Part shown: positions 26,044 to 35,011 of the stretch, in pieces | Layout: the number at the start of each line of letters is the position of its first letter | Position numbering within the stretch: position 1 is the stretch's first letter | Assembly: GCA_021828105.1 (NCBI GenBank) | Contig: JAKATG010000006.1 | Span: 1 to 64,000, forward strand | DNA: 64,000 bases | Reading direction: 5' to 3' | Origin: Taklimakanibacter sp021828105 | GTDB lineage: Bacteria; Pseudomonadota; Alphaproteobacteria; Rhizobiales; Aestuariivirgaceae | Notes under the pieces: model-generated | The model's input: only the letters and a program-made list of their open reading frames with translations | Database searches by the model: none | Told to the model about the DNA's origin: nothing | Translations under genes and position numbers: made by a program

Positions 26044-28773
26044 ATGGATAAGAATCTCGCCAAATATATCTGGAAACATACGAGCCGGCAGCAGCTGTGG
26101 ATATTGTTCATCATCTTCCTGTCGATGCCGACCTATTACATGTCGCTCGACCTGCCCAAGCAGATCGTCAACGGACCCATCCAGGGCGATGGCTTCAACA
26201 CGCCGGGCGCGCAGCAGACCTTCCTGAAATTCGCCATCGACCTGCCGGACTGGATCAGCAAGGCCGAGCCCGTCATCCTGTTCGAGGGCTTCAAGTTCGA
26301 CCGCTTCCAGATGCTGATGGCGCTGTCGGCCGCCTTTCTCGTCCTCGTCATCATCAACGGCCTCTTCAAGCTCTATATCAACACCTATAAGGGCCGGCTC
26401 GGCGAGCGCATGCTGAGACGGCTCAGGTTCCAGCTCGTCGATCGCGTCCTGCGTTTTCCGCCCAATGTGTTCAAGCGGGTAAAGGCATCGGAAGTCGCCA
26501 CCATGGTGAAGGACGAGGTCGAGCCCCTGGGCGGCTTCATCGGCGATGCCTTCGTGCAGCCGGCCTTCCTCGGCCTGCAGGCGGCAACCGCGCTGTTCTT
26601 CATCATGCTGCAGAATTTCTGGCTCGGCATCCTTGCCGCCTTCATGGTCGGCATCCAGGGTCTCATCATCCCAAAAATGCGCCGCCGGCTCATCAAGCTC
26701 GGCAAGGAACGCCAGCTTACCGCGCGCCAGCTCGCGGGACGCGTCGGCGAGATCGTCGACGGCATCTCCTCGGTCCATGTCCATGACACGTCCAATTACG
26801 AGCGCGCCGATATTGCCGACCGGCTCGGCCGCATCTTCAAGATCCGCTACGACCTCTATCAGTGGAAGTTCTTCGTCAAGTTCCTGAACAACTTCCTGGC
26901 ACAGGTCACGCCGTTCCTGTTCTATGCGATCGGCGGCTATCTGGCGCTCAAGGGTCAGCTCGATATCGGCCAGCTCGTCGCGGTGATCTCGGCTTACAAG
27001 GATCTGCCGAGCCCGATCAAGGACCTGATTGACTGGGACCAGCAGCGCCTCGACGTGCAGGTCAAATACGCCCAGGTCTATGAGCAATTCCATGTCGACC
27101 AGCTCATCGATCCGCAGGTGGAGGCGCTGACCCCCGGACCGGTGGTGCCGATCACCACGGCGATTTCCATCGCCAATTTCTCGGCCAGCGACGACAGCGG
27201 CGCCAGGCTTTTGGAAAACATCACCCTCGACATCAGGCCGGGAGAAAGCGTCGCGGTCATCGGCACGGCCGGCGGCGGCAGCGAGGCGCTGGCCGATGCG
27301 ATCGCCCGCCTGGTGTGGCCGGAGAACGGCCGCATCACCGTCAACGGATCGGACCTGCTCGCGCTGCCGGAGGCGCTGACGGGCCGCCGCATCGCCTATG
27401 CCTCGGGCGATGCCCATCTCTTCCAGGGCACCATCCACGACAACATCGTCTATGTGCTGAAGCACTATCCGGTCAGCGAGCGGACCTATGAAGGGGCGAT
27501 GGCGAGCCAGCGCGAATGGGAGAAGGATGAAGCGGGGCGCGCCGGAAATCCCGATCACGACCTGCGCAGCGACTGGATCGATTACGAGACGATCGGCGTC
27601 AACGGACCCGATGAATTGTTCGCGGCTATCGAGCAGGTTCTCGACGCCGTCTCCTTCTCGGACGACGTGTTCGATCTGGGCCTCAGGGCCTCGGTCGACG
27701 AGGAACTGCATCCGGCGATTCCCAAACATATCGTCGAGGCGCGCAAGGCGCTGCAGGCGAGGCTCCAGGAGGAAGGGCTTTCCGGCCTCGTCGTCTCGTT
27801 CGATCTGGCGCTCTACAATACGGAAGCGACGGTCGCCGAGAACCTGCTGTTCGGCACGCCGGTCGGACCGGAGCTTTCGAACGCCAACCTCGCCTCCAAT
27901 GCCTATTTCCGGTCGATCCTGGCGAAATCTCAACTCGACGAAGCGCTCTACCGCATGGGTCTCGAGATCGCCCGCAACGCCGTCGAGCTGTTCCGCGACC
28001 TGCCGCCCGATCATCCGTTCTTCCAGCAGCTCATCTTCATGACGGCGGACGAGATCCCGGATTACCAGGCGCTGCTGCAGCGCCTGCAGGACAGGCCCTT
28101 CGCCCAGGTCCCGGAAGCGGATCGCCAGCGCATCATGAAGCTAACCTTCTCCTATGTCGAGCCGCGCTACCGCTTTGGTCTCCTCGACCAGGACATGATG
28201 GATCGCATCGTCGAGGCGCGCATGGCATTCTACGACAACCTGCCCGACAGCCTCAAAGGGGCGATCGAGCTCTATGATGCGGAAGGCTACAACAAGTCCG
28301 CCAGCATCCTCGACAATGTGCTGTTCGGCCGCATCGGACATCGCCATGCCGATGCCGCCGAGCGCATCCGCAGCACCGTGCGCGCGGTGCTCGACGATCT
28401 CAAGCTCAGTCAGGACGTGGTGAAGATCGGCCTCGAATTCAATGTCGGCGTCGGCGGCCGGCGCCTCACCACGGTGCAGCGCCAGAAGCTGCATGTCGCG
28501 CGGGCGCTGCTCAAGCGCGGCGATTACATCATTCTCAACAAGGCGATGTCGTCGGTCGAGCAGCGCACCCAGGAGCAACTGGTGCGCTCGGTCATCGGCG
28601 AGGCGCATCGCGACGGCCGCAAGCCCGCCGTCATCTGGGTCTTGAGCAATCCGAACCTCGCACGCCTGTTCGACCGGGTCGTGGTACTCGACCGCGGGGC
28701 TGCCGTAGAGGACGGGAATTATGACCATCTGATGGCGCGAAAGGGCGTTTTCGCGGGGCTTTTGGCGTCGTAA
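26044..28773 (+). CDS. ABC-exporter-like membrane protein with degenerate, expanded nucleotide-binding domain
   Basis: A 909-residue protein. Residues about 10-340 are an ABC-exporter membrane domain: hydrophobic segments near 17-35 and 93-112 and later pairs, plus the RLRFQLVDRVLRFP coupling helix. Residues about 375-909 are a nucleotide-binding domain in which every catalytic motif is altered. The Walker A is GTAGGGSE (407-414), with Ser413 for Lys and Glu414 for Ser/Thr. The signature is LTTVQ (808-812). The Walker B ends in Asn832-Lys833 instead of Asp-Glu. The switch His is lost (VLSNPN). About 290 extra residues lie between Walker A and the signature. ATP hydrolysis is unlikely, so a scaffold or sensor role next to the glycosyltransferases is inferred. 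Confidence 0.85.
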   Translation: MDKNLAKYIWKHTSRQQLWILFIIFLSMPTYYMSLDLPKQIVNGPIQGDGFNTPGAQQTFLKFAIDLPDWISKAEPVILFEGFKFDRFQMLMALSAAFLVLVIINGLFKLYINTYKGRLGERMLRRLRFQLVDRVLRFPPNVFKRVKASEVATMVKDEVEPLGGFIGDAFVQPAFLGLQAATALFFIMLQNFWLGILAAFMVGIQGLIIPKMRRRLIKLGKERQLTARQLAGRVGEIVDGISSVHVHDTSNYERADIADRLGRIFKIRYDLYQWKFFVKFLNNFLAQVTPFLFYAIGGYLALKGQLDIGQLVAVISAYKDLPSPIKDLIDWDQQRLDVQVKYAQVYEQFHVDQLIDPQVEALTPGPVVPITTAISIANFSASDDSGARLLENITLDIRPGESVAVIGTAGGGSEALADAIARLVWPENGRITVNGSDLLALPEALTGRRIAYASGDAHLFQGTIHDNIVYVLKHYPVSERTYEGAMASQREWEKDEAGRAGNPDHDLRSDWIDYETIGVNGPDELFAAIEQVLDAVSFSDDVFDLGLRASVDEELHPAIPKHIVEARKALQARLQEEGLSGLVVSFDLALYNTEATVAENLLFGTPVGPELSNANLASNAYFRSILAKSQLDEALYRMGLEIARNAVELFRDLPPDHPFFQQLIFMTADEIPDYQALLQRLQDRPFAQVPEADRQRIMKLTFSYVEPRYRFGLLDQDMMDRIVEARMAFYDNLPDSLKGAIELYDAEGYNKSASILDNVLFGRIGHRHADAAERIRSTVRAVLDDLKLSQDVVKIGLEFNVGVGGRRLTTVQRQKLHVARALLKRGDYIILNKAMSSVEQRTQEQLVRSVIGEAHRDGRKPAVIWVLSNPNLARLFDRVVVLDRGAAVEDGNYDHLMARKGVFAGLLAS

Positions 28774-28805
28774 TATGGGTGAGATGGAAAAGGGAGAATT
28801 GAGCC

Positions 28806-29270
28806 ATGCAGCTCAGGGATGAAGTCGAGCTGTTGCGGCGTGTGCCGCTCTTCGCCGGCGTGGCTCCTGCCAAGCTCAAGCTTCTGGCCTTCACGTCGGA
28901 CAGGGTCAGCTTCGATGCCGGACAGACGCTGTTCAAGCAGGGCGACCCGGGCGATGCCGCCTATGTGGTGCTGGCGGGCTCCGCCGACGTGCTGGTCAAC
29001 TCGCAGTCGGGCGAGATCAAGGTGGCGACGCTCGAGCCCAATTCGATCGTCGGCGAGATCGCCATACTCTGCGACGTCGCCCGCACCGCGACGGTCAGGG
29101 CCAATGCGCCGCTCGAGACGCTGCGCATCCGCAAGGATCATTTCCTCAGATTGCTGGCCGAGTTTCCGGAAATGGCGGTCGAGATCATGCGCGTGCTGGC
29201 CGATCGCCTGAGCCATACGACGGCCGAGCTCAGCGAGGCGCGCAGCAATCTCAGGCGGAAGGCGAATTAG
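28806..29270 (+). CDS. Stand-alone cyclic-nucleotide-binding protein
   Basis: A 154-residue single CNB domain, of the CRP N-terminal type but without a DNA-binding domain. The phosphate-binding cassette is IVGEIAILCDVARTAT, with Glu84 and Arg93 in the cAMP-contact positions, so ligand binding is likely. A C-terminal amphipathic helix (residues 118-150) could pass the signal on. The gene lies 32 bases after the ABC-like gene and 27 bases before a cyclase gene, so it is almost certainly the receptor of that cyclase's product. GGAG precedes the ATG. Confidence 0.9.
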   Translation: MQLRDEVELLRRVPLFAGVAPAKLKLLAFTSDRVSFDAGQTLFKQGDPGDAAYVVLAGSADVLVNSQSGEIKVATLEPNSIVGEIAILCDVARTATVRANAPLETLRIRKDHFLRLLAEFPEMAVEIMRVLADRLSHTTAELSEARSNLRRKAN

Positions 29271-29297
29271 GATCTGCGGGATCCTGCAGAGGTCGGC

Positions 29298-30995
29298 ATG
29301 ACTCAGCCCGACGTCGCCCTGCCGTCCGCGCCAGCCCTCGGGCGCATGAGCTTGCGTCAGGTGCGGCTTCTGACCGGTCTCGTGCTCTTCGCCTTTGCCC
29401 TGACGCATCTCCTCAATCACGCGGTCGGCCTGGTGTCGACCGACGCCATGGAAGTGGTGCGGCAGTGGCGCATCGCCGTCACCCGCAGCCCGCTCGGCAC
29501 GGCCATCCTCCTCATCTCCCTCATCGTGCATTTCGTGCTGGGCATCGCCATCTTCATCAGCCGGCGCGGCCTCAGGATAGCGCCGCATGAATGGGTGCAA
29601 CTGGCGTTCGGCCTGCTCATCCCGGTGCTGCTCCTGCGCCACGCCACCGCTCTCAGGGGCGCCCATATTTATGCCGGCGTCGACGACAACTACACTTACG
29701 CGCTGTGGATCATGTGGCCGGGCGAAGCCTGGCCGCAGGCGGCGCTCATCATCCTCGTCTGGGTGCATGGCTGCATCGGGCTGCATCACTGGCTGCAGTT
29801 CAAGGCCTGGTACAAGAACTTCAAATGGCTCTGGGTCGCGCTCGCCGTGCTGGTGCCGGCCTTGGGCTATGCCGGCTTCACGTCGGCGGCGCGCGCCATT
29901 CGCTATGAGACGGATTTCGACAATCCACTGACGCCTGAGCAAGCGGAATTCCTCAAGCACCTCATCAGCTATGAGGTCTATGGTTATCTGGGCCTTCTCG
30001 CTTTGATCGTGGCCGCGCGTATCGGCCTTGGCGTCCTCGACCACTATCGCAGCCGGATCACCATCTCCTATACCGGCGGGCAAAAAGTGTCGGCGATGCG
30101 CGGCCTCTCGGTCCTCGAGATCAGCCGCATCCACAATATTCCGCATGCATCGGTGTGCGGCGGCCGGGCGCGCTGCTCGACTTGCCGGGTGCGCGTCATC
30201 GAAGGCGATGCCGATCAGCCGCCGCCCAATGTCAACGAGCGCCGGGTGCTGCAGCGTGTCGGCGCTCCCGCCAATGTCCGGCTCGCCTGCCAATTCCGTC
30301 CGGTGAACGACATCACCATCACGACCTTGCTGCCGGCGGTGACGGCCGATGCGCTGGGCGGGCTCGCCGATAAATATTTCTGGGGCGTCGAGCAGGAGGT
30401 CACCGTCATGTTCTGCGACTTGCGGGGTTTCACCAAGCTGTCGGAGCAGCGGCTCTCCTATGATGTCGTCTTCTTGCTCAACCAGTATCTCGGCCGGATG
30501 AGCGAGGTCATCACCGACACCGGCGGCTATGTCGACAAGTTCATGGGTGACGGCATCATGGCGATCTTCGGCATGGACAAGACGGCGAAGACCGGCGCGA
30601 TCGAGGCGTTGCAGGCGGCCCGCGCCATGGGCGGTGTGCTCGATGCCCTCAATCAAAGCCTCCACGAGGAGCTGCGCGGCCGGCTCGAAATGGGAATAGG
30701 CCTCCATTCCGGCTCGGCCATCCTCGGCCGCATCGGGGCGGCGGGGCGATCGGGTGCCGCCGGCGCCGTCACCGCCCTGGGCGATACGGTCAATACCGCA
30801 AGCCGGCTGGAAGGGGCGTGCAAGGAGCTCAATATGCAGGCCATCATTTCTAAAGCGGTTCTGGACAGGGCCCAAGCCGATGCTACCCGGCTCGAGACGC
30901 GGCGGCTCGACATCCGGGGACGGGCGGAGCCGATCGAGGTCGTTATGGTAAAGCGGGCGACGGAGCTTCCCGCTTTGGAGTCGCATAGCGCGTAA
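29298..30995 (+). CDS. Membrane-bound ferredoxin-domain adenylate cyclase (CyaC-like)
   Basis: A 565-residue protein with three parts. Residues about 20-255 form a six-helix membrane anchor with histidines in THLLNHAVG and VHGCIGLHHW, as in diheme cytochrome b anchors. Residues about 258-345 are a plant-type [2Fe-2S] ferredoxin domain with Cys287, Cys293, Cys296 and Cys331. Residues about 365-550 are a class III cyclase domain with Asp374, Lys414, Asp418, Asp496, Asn499 and Arg503. Lys414 and Asp496 favour ATP. It resembles the redox-regulated cyclase CyaC of Sinorhizobium meliloti. It would couple quinone or electron-transfer state to cAMP made beside the CNB protein. Confidence 0.9.
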   Translation: MTQPDVALPSAPALGRMSLRQVRLLTGLVLFAFALTHLLNHAVGLVSTDAMEVVRQWRIAVTRSPLGTAILLISLIVHFVLGIAIFISRRGLRIAPHEWVQLAFGLLIPVLLLRHATALRGAHIYAGVDDNYTYALWIMWPGEAWPQAALIILVWVHGCIGLHHWLQFKAWYKNFKWLWVALAVLVPALGYAGFTSAARAIRYETDFDNPLTPEQAEFLKHLISYEVYGYLGLLALIVAARIGLGVLDHYRSRITISYTGGQKVSAMRGLSVLEISRIHNIPHASVCGGRARCSTCRVRVIEGDADQPPPNVNERRVLQRVGAPANVRLACQFRPVNDITITTLLPAVTADALGGLADKYFWGVEQEVTVMFCDLRGFTKLSEQRLSYDVVFLLNQYLGRMSEVITDTGGYVDKFMGDGIMAIFGMDKTAKTGAIEALQAARAMGGVLDALNQSLHEELRGRLEMGIGLHSGSAILGRIGAAGRSGAAGAVTALGDTVNTASRLEGACKELNMQAIISKAVLDRAQADATRLETRRLDIRGRAEPIEVVMVKRATELPALESHSA

Positions 30996-31036
30996 GACCT
31001 GCTACCATAGACCTGAGCGAGGGATACAAGTCATTG

Positions 31037-31867
31037 ATGGTTAAGCGTGATTTCACTGTGAAGTTCTGGGGTGCACGGGGCAGCATTCCGGTCTCGGGGC
31101 CGGGCTTTTCCCGCTATGGCGGCGATTCCTCCTGCGTCGCGATGCGCTGCGGCGAGCATCTCCTGCTGTTCGATGCGGGCTCCGGCCTCAAGCGCGCCGG
31201 CCTCCAGATCGAGGAGGAGGGCCTTAAGCGCCTCGACATGTTCTTCTCGCATTGTCATTGGGACCATATATTCGGCATTCCGTTCTTCATGCCGCTCTAT
31301 CGCAGCAGCATGAAGGTCCGCATCTGGTCCGGACATCTTGCCGGCGTCATGACGACGCACGAGATGATTGCCGGCATCATGAAGGCGCCCTATTTCCCGA
31401 TCGCGCCGGAGATCTTCATCGCCGACATCGACTACAGGGATTTCAGGCCGGGCGACGTGCTCAAGCCCCATGACGGCATCGTCATCCATACCGGCAGCCT
31501 CAACCATCCCAATGGCGCGGTCGGCTATCGCGTCGAATTCCAGGGCAAATGCGCATGCTACATCACCGACACCGAGCATGTGCCGGGCAAGCTCGACCAG
31601 AATGTGCTGAAGCTCATCGATCACGCCGACCTCGTCATCTATGACGCGGCCTTCTGCGAGAAGGAGATGCCGCGCTATCGCGGCTTTGGCCATTCGAGCT
31701 GGGAAGAAGGGGTGCGGCTGTGCCGCGCGGCCAACGCCAAGAAGCTCGCCATCTTCCATCACTCGCCGTTGCGCGAGGACGACGAGCTCGACAAGATCGG
31801 GGAAGATGCGAAAGCGGAATTCCCCGGCGCCTTCGTCGCGCGCCAGGGACAAGTGGTCGAGCTTTGA
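31037..31867 (+). CDS. Metallo-beta-lactamase-fold hydrolase
   Basis: A 276-residue protein. The dinuclear metal motif is H72-x-H74-x-D76-H77 (SHCHWDH), with a later Asp in ITDTEH and a His in FHHSPL. The opening WGARGSIPVSGPGFSRYGGDSSC segment belongs to the phosphodiesterase-like MBL subgroup, related to RNase Z/PhnP-type enzymes. Next to a cyclase and a CNB protein, a cyclic nucleotide phosphodiesterase role is attractive but unproven. The ATG at 31037 has GAGG about 14 bases upstream. A TTG one codon earlier is possible. Confidence 0.85.
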   Translation: MVKRDFTVKFWGARGSIPVSGPGFSRYGGDSSCVAMRCGEHLLLFDAGSGLKRAGLQIEEEGLKRLDMFFSHCHWDHIFGIPFFMPLYRSSMKVRIWSGHLAGVMTTHEMIAGIMKAPYFPIAPEIFIADIDYRDFRPGDVLKPHDGIVIHTGSLNHPNGAVGYRVEFQGKCACYITDTEHVPGKLDQNVLKLIDHADLVIYDAAFCEKEMPRYRGFGHSSWEEGVRLCRAANAKKLAIFHHSPLREDDELDKIGEDAKAEFPGAFVARQGQVVEL

Positions 31868-31871
31868 TCCC

Positions 31872-32615
31872 TCAGGCGGCGAGAAGGTCTCGCGCTGTGC
31901 GCCAGCTTGCGATCCCCGGCGGAGCTGCCGTGAAAAGATCGCGCAGGAACCGGAAGGCCTCATCATCGCTCACCAGATGATGGCTCAATATGCCGACCGG
32001 CCGGCCGCCCGCGGCGCGGGCCGCCGTCAGTTCCTCGGCGAGGGCTGAGACAAGCCAGGCATGATCGCGGCAGGCATTGCCCGCATGCGAATCGATGATG
32101 TCGATATGGGTATTGACGACGGCAAGACCCGGGCGTGGGCGCAGCTTGTGGCCGAAGGCTGACAGCGCGCGAAAGCCCAGCGCCGGCAGGTCGTCGAGGA
32201 GGCCCGGATCGATGCGGTTCCAGGGCGGCACCAGCATGGACACGAGACGCTCGCCATGAAGCTCGGACAACCGTGCGAAGGCCGCCGAGAGATCGTTCAG
32301 CACTGTCGCTCGTGGCCGATGCGGACCCAGCTCCTGCTTCTTCTCGAGCTGTGGGGCGTGATTGGCATGCGACCAGCCGTGGATGACGGGATGGATGTGC
32401 GGCGCCGTCTCGAGGCGGCGCGCAAGCGCAGGCCCCGACCGCGCCGGGACGATCGCCAAAGCAACAGGTATCCCGTAGTCTTCCGCAAGCGCGATCAGCC
32501 GGTCGAGCTTGGGCGTCGGCTCGGCCGCGTCGTCATCGCGCAGCCACAGCTCGGGTGTCAGGCCCAGATCGCGCCAGCGCGCGAGCTCGCTTTCGACCGG
32601 TTGCCAGAGAGTCAT
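31872..32615 (-). CDS. Polysaccharide deacetylase-like protein (NodB-type fold)
   Basis: A 247-residue protein with the NodB-homology pattern: an early Asp pair in LWLRDDDAAEP, a His-rich HPVIHGWSHANHAP metal site and the VPPWNRIDP segment. It would remove N-acetyl or O-acetyl groups from a glycan. No signal peptide is seen, so it probably acts in the cytoplasm on a lipid- or nucleotide-linked sugar. Its start overlaps the stop of the upstream glycosyltransferase by 4 bases. It ends 4 bases from the MBL gene, in convergent orientation. Confidence 0.8.
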   Translation of the reverse strand: MTLWQPVESELARWRDLGLTPELWLRDDDAAEPTPKLDRLIALAEDYGIPVALAIVPARSGPALARRLETAPHIHPVIHGWSHANHAPQLEKKQELGPHRPRATVLNDLSAAFARLSELHGERLVSMLVPPWNRIDPGLLDDLPALGFRALSAFGHKLRPRPGLAVVNTHIDIIDSHAGNACRDHAWLVSALAEELTAARAAGGRPVGILSHHLVSDDEAFRFLRDLFTAAPPGIASWRTARDLLAA

Positions 32616-33727
32616 GATACGATGCCCCTGAGGATCAGGCCGAGCTTTACCGCGGCGAGTCTGAGAGAGCGTTCCTCGAAGACGAAATCGCGCGCCGCTT
32701 TGCCATAGGCCGCGCGCCGGGCATCGTCCAGAAGCAGCGCGCGGATCGCCGCGGCATAGGCCGCGACATCGCCTTCCCTGGTCAACAGGCCGGTCTTTTC
32801 GTGATGGACCACGGCCGGGACGCCGGCGGTCGCCTGCGCCACGACGGCGAGGCCTGCGGCCTCGGCTTCAAGATAAGCCATGCCATAGGCTTCGCCGCAG
32901 CCTGGCCATACATAAAGGGCGCCCTCCGCGAGGGCCGACCGTACGGCATCGGTGCCGAGCTCGCCCCGCCAATCGATGCGGTCCTTGGGAATGCCGTCGA
33001 ACAAAGCGATCGTTTCGGCGCGCAGCGGGCCGTCGCCGATCACCGTCAAATGCCAGGGCAGGTCGATGAGAAGCAAAAGCGCCTTGGCGAGCATGGCGAA
33101 GCTCGCGAATTTGTCGCCCTTGCGCATCATCGCCACCGTCACCAGCCTTTGCCCGGGTGAGGATGCCGCGATGTTTTCATAGGCGGTGGTGTCGATGAAG
33201 GGCGCGAGCGACGCAAAGCGCGCCTCAGGTGCAATGCTTTCCAATCCCGGGCGATCGCGATCGGTGAAGCACAGATTGACGCGCGCCAGGCTGACGGCAG
33301 CGCGGATCAGCGCCTGGGCCTCGGCCCAGCCCTCGAGGTCGCGCCTCTTGGCATAGGACGCTTCCGCCGTGACATAGGGAATCTCAAATTCGCGGGCGAG
33401 ATCGGGACCGATGAGATCGGGGGCCTTGTAGTAGAGATGATAAGTGAACCAGAGATCGGGCTTGCCTGAGCCGGCCCATTCCTGCTTGAGCCTTGTCTTC
33501 TCGGCGTCGGCTTTGCGTTTCAAGTCATCGAGAGGCCCGGGCTCGGCCCGGAACGCGCGCAAGCGGCTGGCGAGCGTCACATCGAAGCCGCCTTGGGCCA
33601 AGGCTTGCATGAGCAGGCGTGCCATCTGCCGGTCGCCGGAGGGAACCGGATGATCGGGCGCCTTGAGCGGTGCGTAGAATGCGATCTTCACCTTTTTGCC
33701 TATGGCGGCCTTCCGCTTCGTCGTCAA
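32612..33727 (-). CDS. GT4-family glycosyltransferase
   Basis: A 371-residue glycosyltransferase. It has an N-terminal KIAFYAPLKAPDHPVPSGDRQMARLL segment (the Rossmann start, with the PSGDR turn) and the GT4 donor site in WPGCGEAYGMAYLEAEAAGLAVVAQATAGVPAV near residues 275-310. The Lys-rich N-terminus (about 14 residues) precedes the first beta-strand. It forms a two-gene operon with the deacetylase, with ATGA coupling. The acceptor is unknown. It would fit a modified surface sugar made by the same locus. Confidence 0.87.
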   Translation of the reverse strand: MTTKRKAAIGKKVKIAFYAPLKAPDHPVPSGDRQMARLLMQALAQGGFDVTLASRLRAFRAEPGPLDDLKRKADAEKTRLKQEWAGSGKPDLWFTYHLYYKAPDLIGPDLAREFEIPYVTAEASYAKRRDLEGWAEAQALIRAAVSLARVNLCFTDRDRPGLESIAPEARFASLAPFIDTTAYENIAASSPGQRLVTVAMMRKGDKFASFAMLAKALLLLIDLPWHLTVIGDGPLRAETIALFDGIPKDRIDWRGELGTDAVRSALAEGALYVWPGCGEAYGMAYLEAEAAGLAVVAQATAGVPAVVHHEKTGLLTREGDVAAYAAAIRALLLDDARRAAYGKAARDFVFEERSLRLAAVKLGLILRGIVS

Positions 33728-33795
33728 TCGCAGGGTGCGAGCGTGTTCACGGGGGCTTTATCGCCAAGCTAGTCTCGCCATGCTAGCGTCACGGC

Positions 33796-34941
33796 ATGAG
33801 CGACGGAACCAGGTTGGAATTCTTCGACACCCTGCCGACATTCAAGGAATTTTCCGGCGTCGCCGATGAGCGCAACTACCAGCCCTTGCCGGCCGACTGG
33901 TCGCTGGCGACCGCCGACATCGTGAGCTCGACGCGCGCCATCGAGCGCGGCGAATACAAGGCCGTCAACATGGCCGGGGTCAGCGTGATCTCGGCCGTGC
34001 TCAATGCGCTGGGCCATGGCCGCATTCCCTTCGTCTTCGGCGGCGACGGCGCGCTCTTGGCGATACCGCCGAGCGCCGTTGCCAAGACACGCGAGGCGCT
34101 GGCTCAGACGCAGGTCTGGGTGAAGGAGGACCTCGGCCTCGATCTCAGGGCCGCAATTGTGCCGATGAGCGATATCCGCCAGCAGGGGCATGATGTGAAG
34201 GTCGCCCGCTTCCAGGCGAGCCCCCATGTCACCTACGCCATGTTTGCGGGCGGCGGCGCCAATTGGGCCGAGAGCCAGATGAAGGCCGGCAACTATGCGG
34301 TGCCCGCAGCACCGCCCAAGTCGCGTCCCGATCTCACCGGACTGTCCTGCCGCTGGGATCCGATCGCCGCGAAGAACGGCGAGATCGTCTCGATCATCGT
34401 CACGCCCAAGGGCCAAGGCCGCGGCGCGGAATTTTCCAAGCTGGTCGACGACATCATCGGCATCGTCAGCGGCGAGCCACAGGCCGGCTTGCCGGTGCCG
34501 CGCAAATTCGGCTTTCCGCCCAAGGGCCTCAATTACGAGGCGCTGGCCTCGCGGCGGGGCTCCCTCCTGGCGCGCAAGCTCTATATCCTGGCCGAAAGTC
34601 TTGCGGGCTGGGTGGTCTTCAACAACAATCTGAAAGTCGGCCGGTTCGATGCCGCGGTCTATAAGAACGACGTCGCCCAGAACACCGATTTCCGCAAATT
34701 CGACGATGGGCTCAAGCTCACCGTCGACATCGGCCCCGAGCGCGTCGCCCGGCTGGAAGAGCGCCTCAAGCAGGCGGGCCAGGAAGGGCTCTGCCGCTAT
34801 GGCCTGCATCGCCAGAACTCGGCGCTGATGACCTGCTTCGTTCCCAATCCCTTCGCACGCGACCATTTCCATTTCATCGACGGGGCCGCGGGCGGCTATG
34901 CCATGGCGGCCGCCAATATGAAGGCAATGCTTGCCGCGTGA
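33796..34941 (+). CDS. DUF3095 protein with class III cyclase-like metal motifs
   Basis: A 381-residue soluble protein of the uncharacterised DUF3095 family. Its N-terminal half reads like a nucleotidyl cyclase core: a beta-strand ending TADIVSSTRAIE, with Asp41 at the first metal position, followed about 40 residues later by PFVFGGDGALLAIP, with Asp84 at the second metal position. The usual adenine-selecting Lys before GDG is Val80. No known catalytic role has been assigned, as far as I know. It lies among two cyclase genes and a CNB gene, so a nucleotide-related role is inferred. The rest of the protein has no recognised motif. Confidence 0.85.
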   Translation: MSDGTRLEFFDTLPTFKEFSGVADERNYQPLPADWSLATADIVSSTRAIERGEYKAVNMAGVSVISAVLNALGHGRIPFVFGGDGALLAIPPSAVAKTREALAQTQVWVKEDLGLDLRAAIVPMSDIRQQGHDVKVARFQASPHVTYAMFAGGGANWAESQMKAGNYAVPAAPPKSRPDLTGLSCRWDPIAAKNGEIVSIIVTPKGQGRGAEFSKLVDDIIGIVSGEPQAGLPVPRKFGFPPKGLNYEALASRRGSLLARKLYILAESLAGWVVFNNNLKVGRFDAAVYKNDVAQNTDFRKFDDGLKLTVDIGPERVARLEERLKQAGQEGLCRYGLHRQNSALMTCFVPNPFARDHFHFIDGAAGGYAMAAANMKAMLAA

Positions 34942-35011
34942 CGCTTGCGCCATGCCGCTCAGTCGTCTAGGGCATTGACAATCCTCAACAAAAGGGGCGG
35001 GTAGGAGTCAC

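Noticed and set aside
25987..28014. A 675-codon minus-strand frame opposite the pseudo-ABC gene
   Set aside because: It has no recognisable domain. I considered whether the degenerate plus-strand ATPase was itself the artefact, but its membrane domain and repeats are coherent.
28719..30986. A 755-codon minus-strand frame opposite the CNB and cyclase genes
   Set aside because: The plus-strand genes have clear domains, while this frame has a skewed, motif-free composition typical of antisense frames at high GC.
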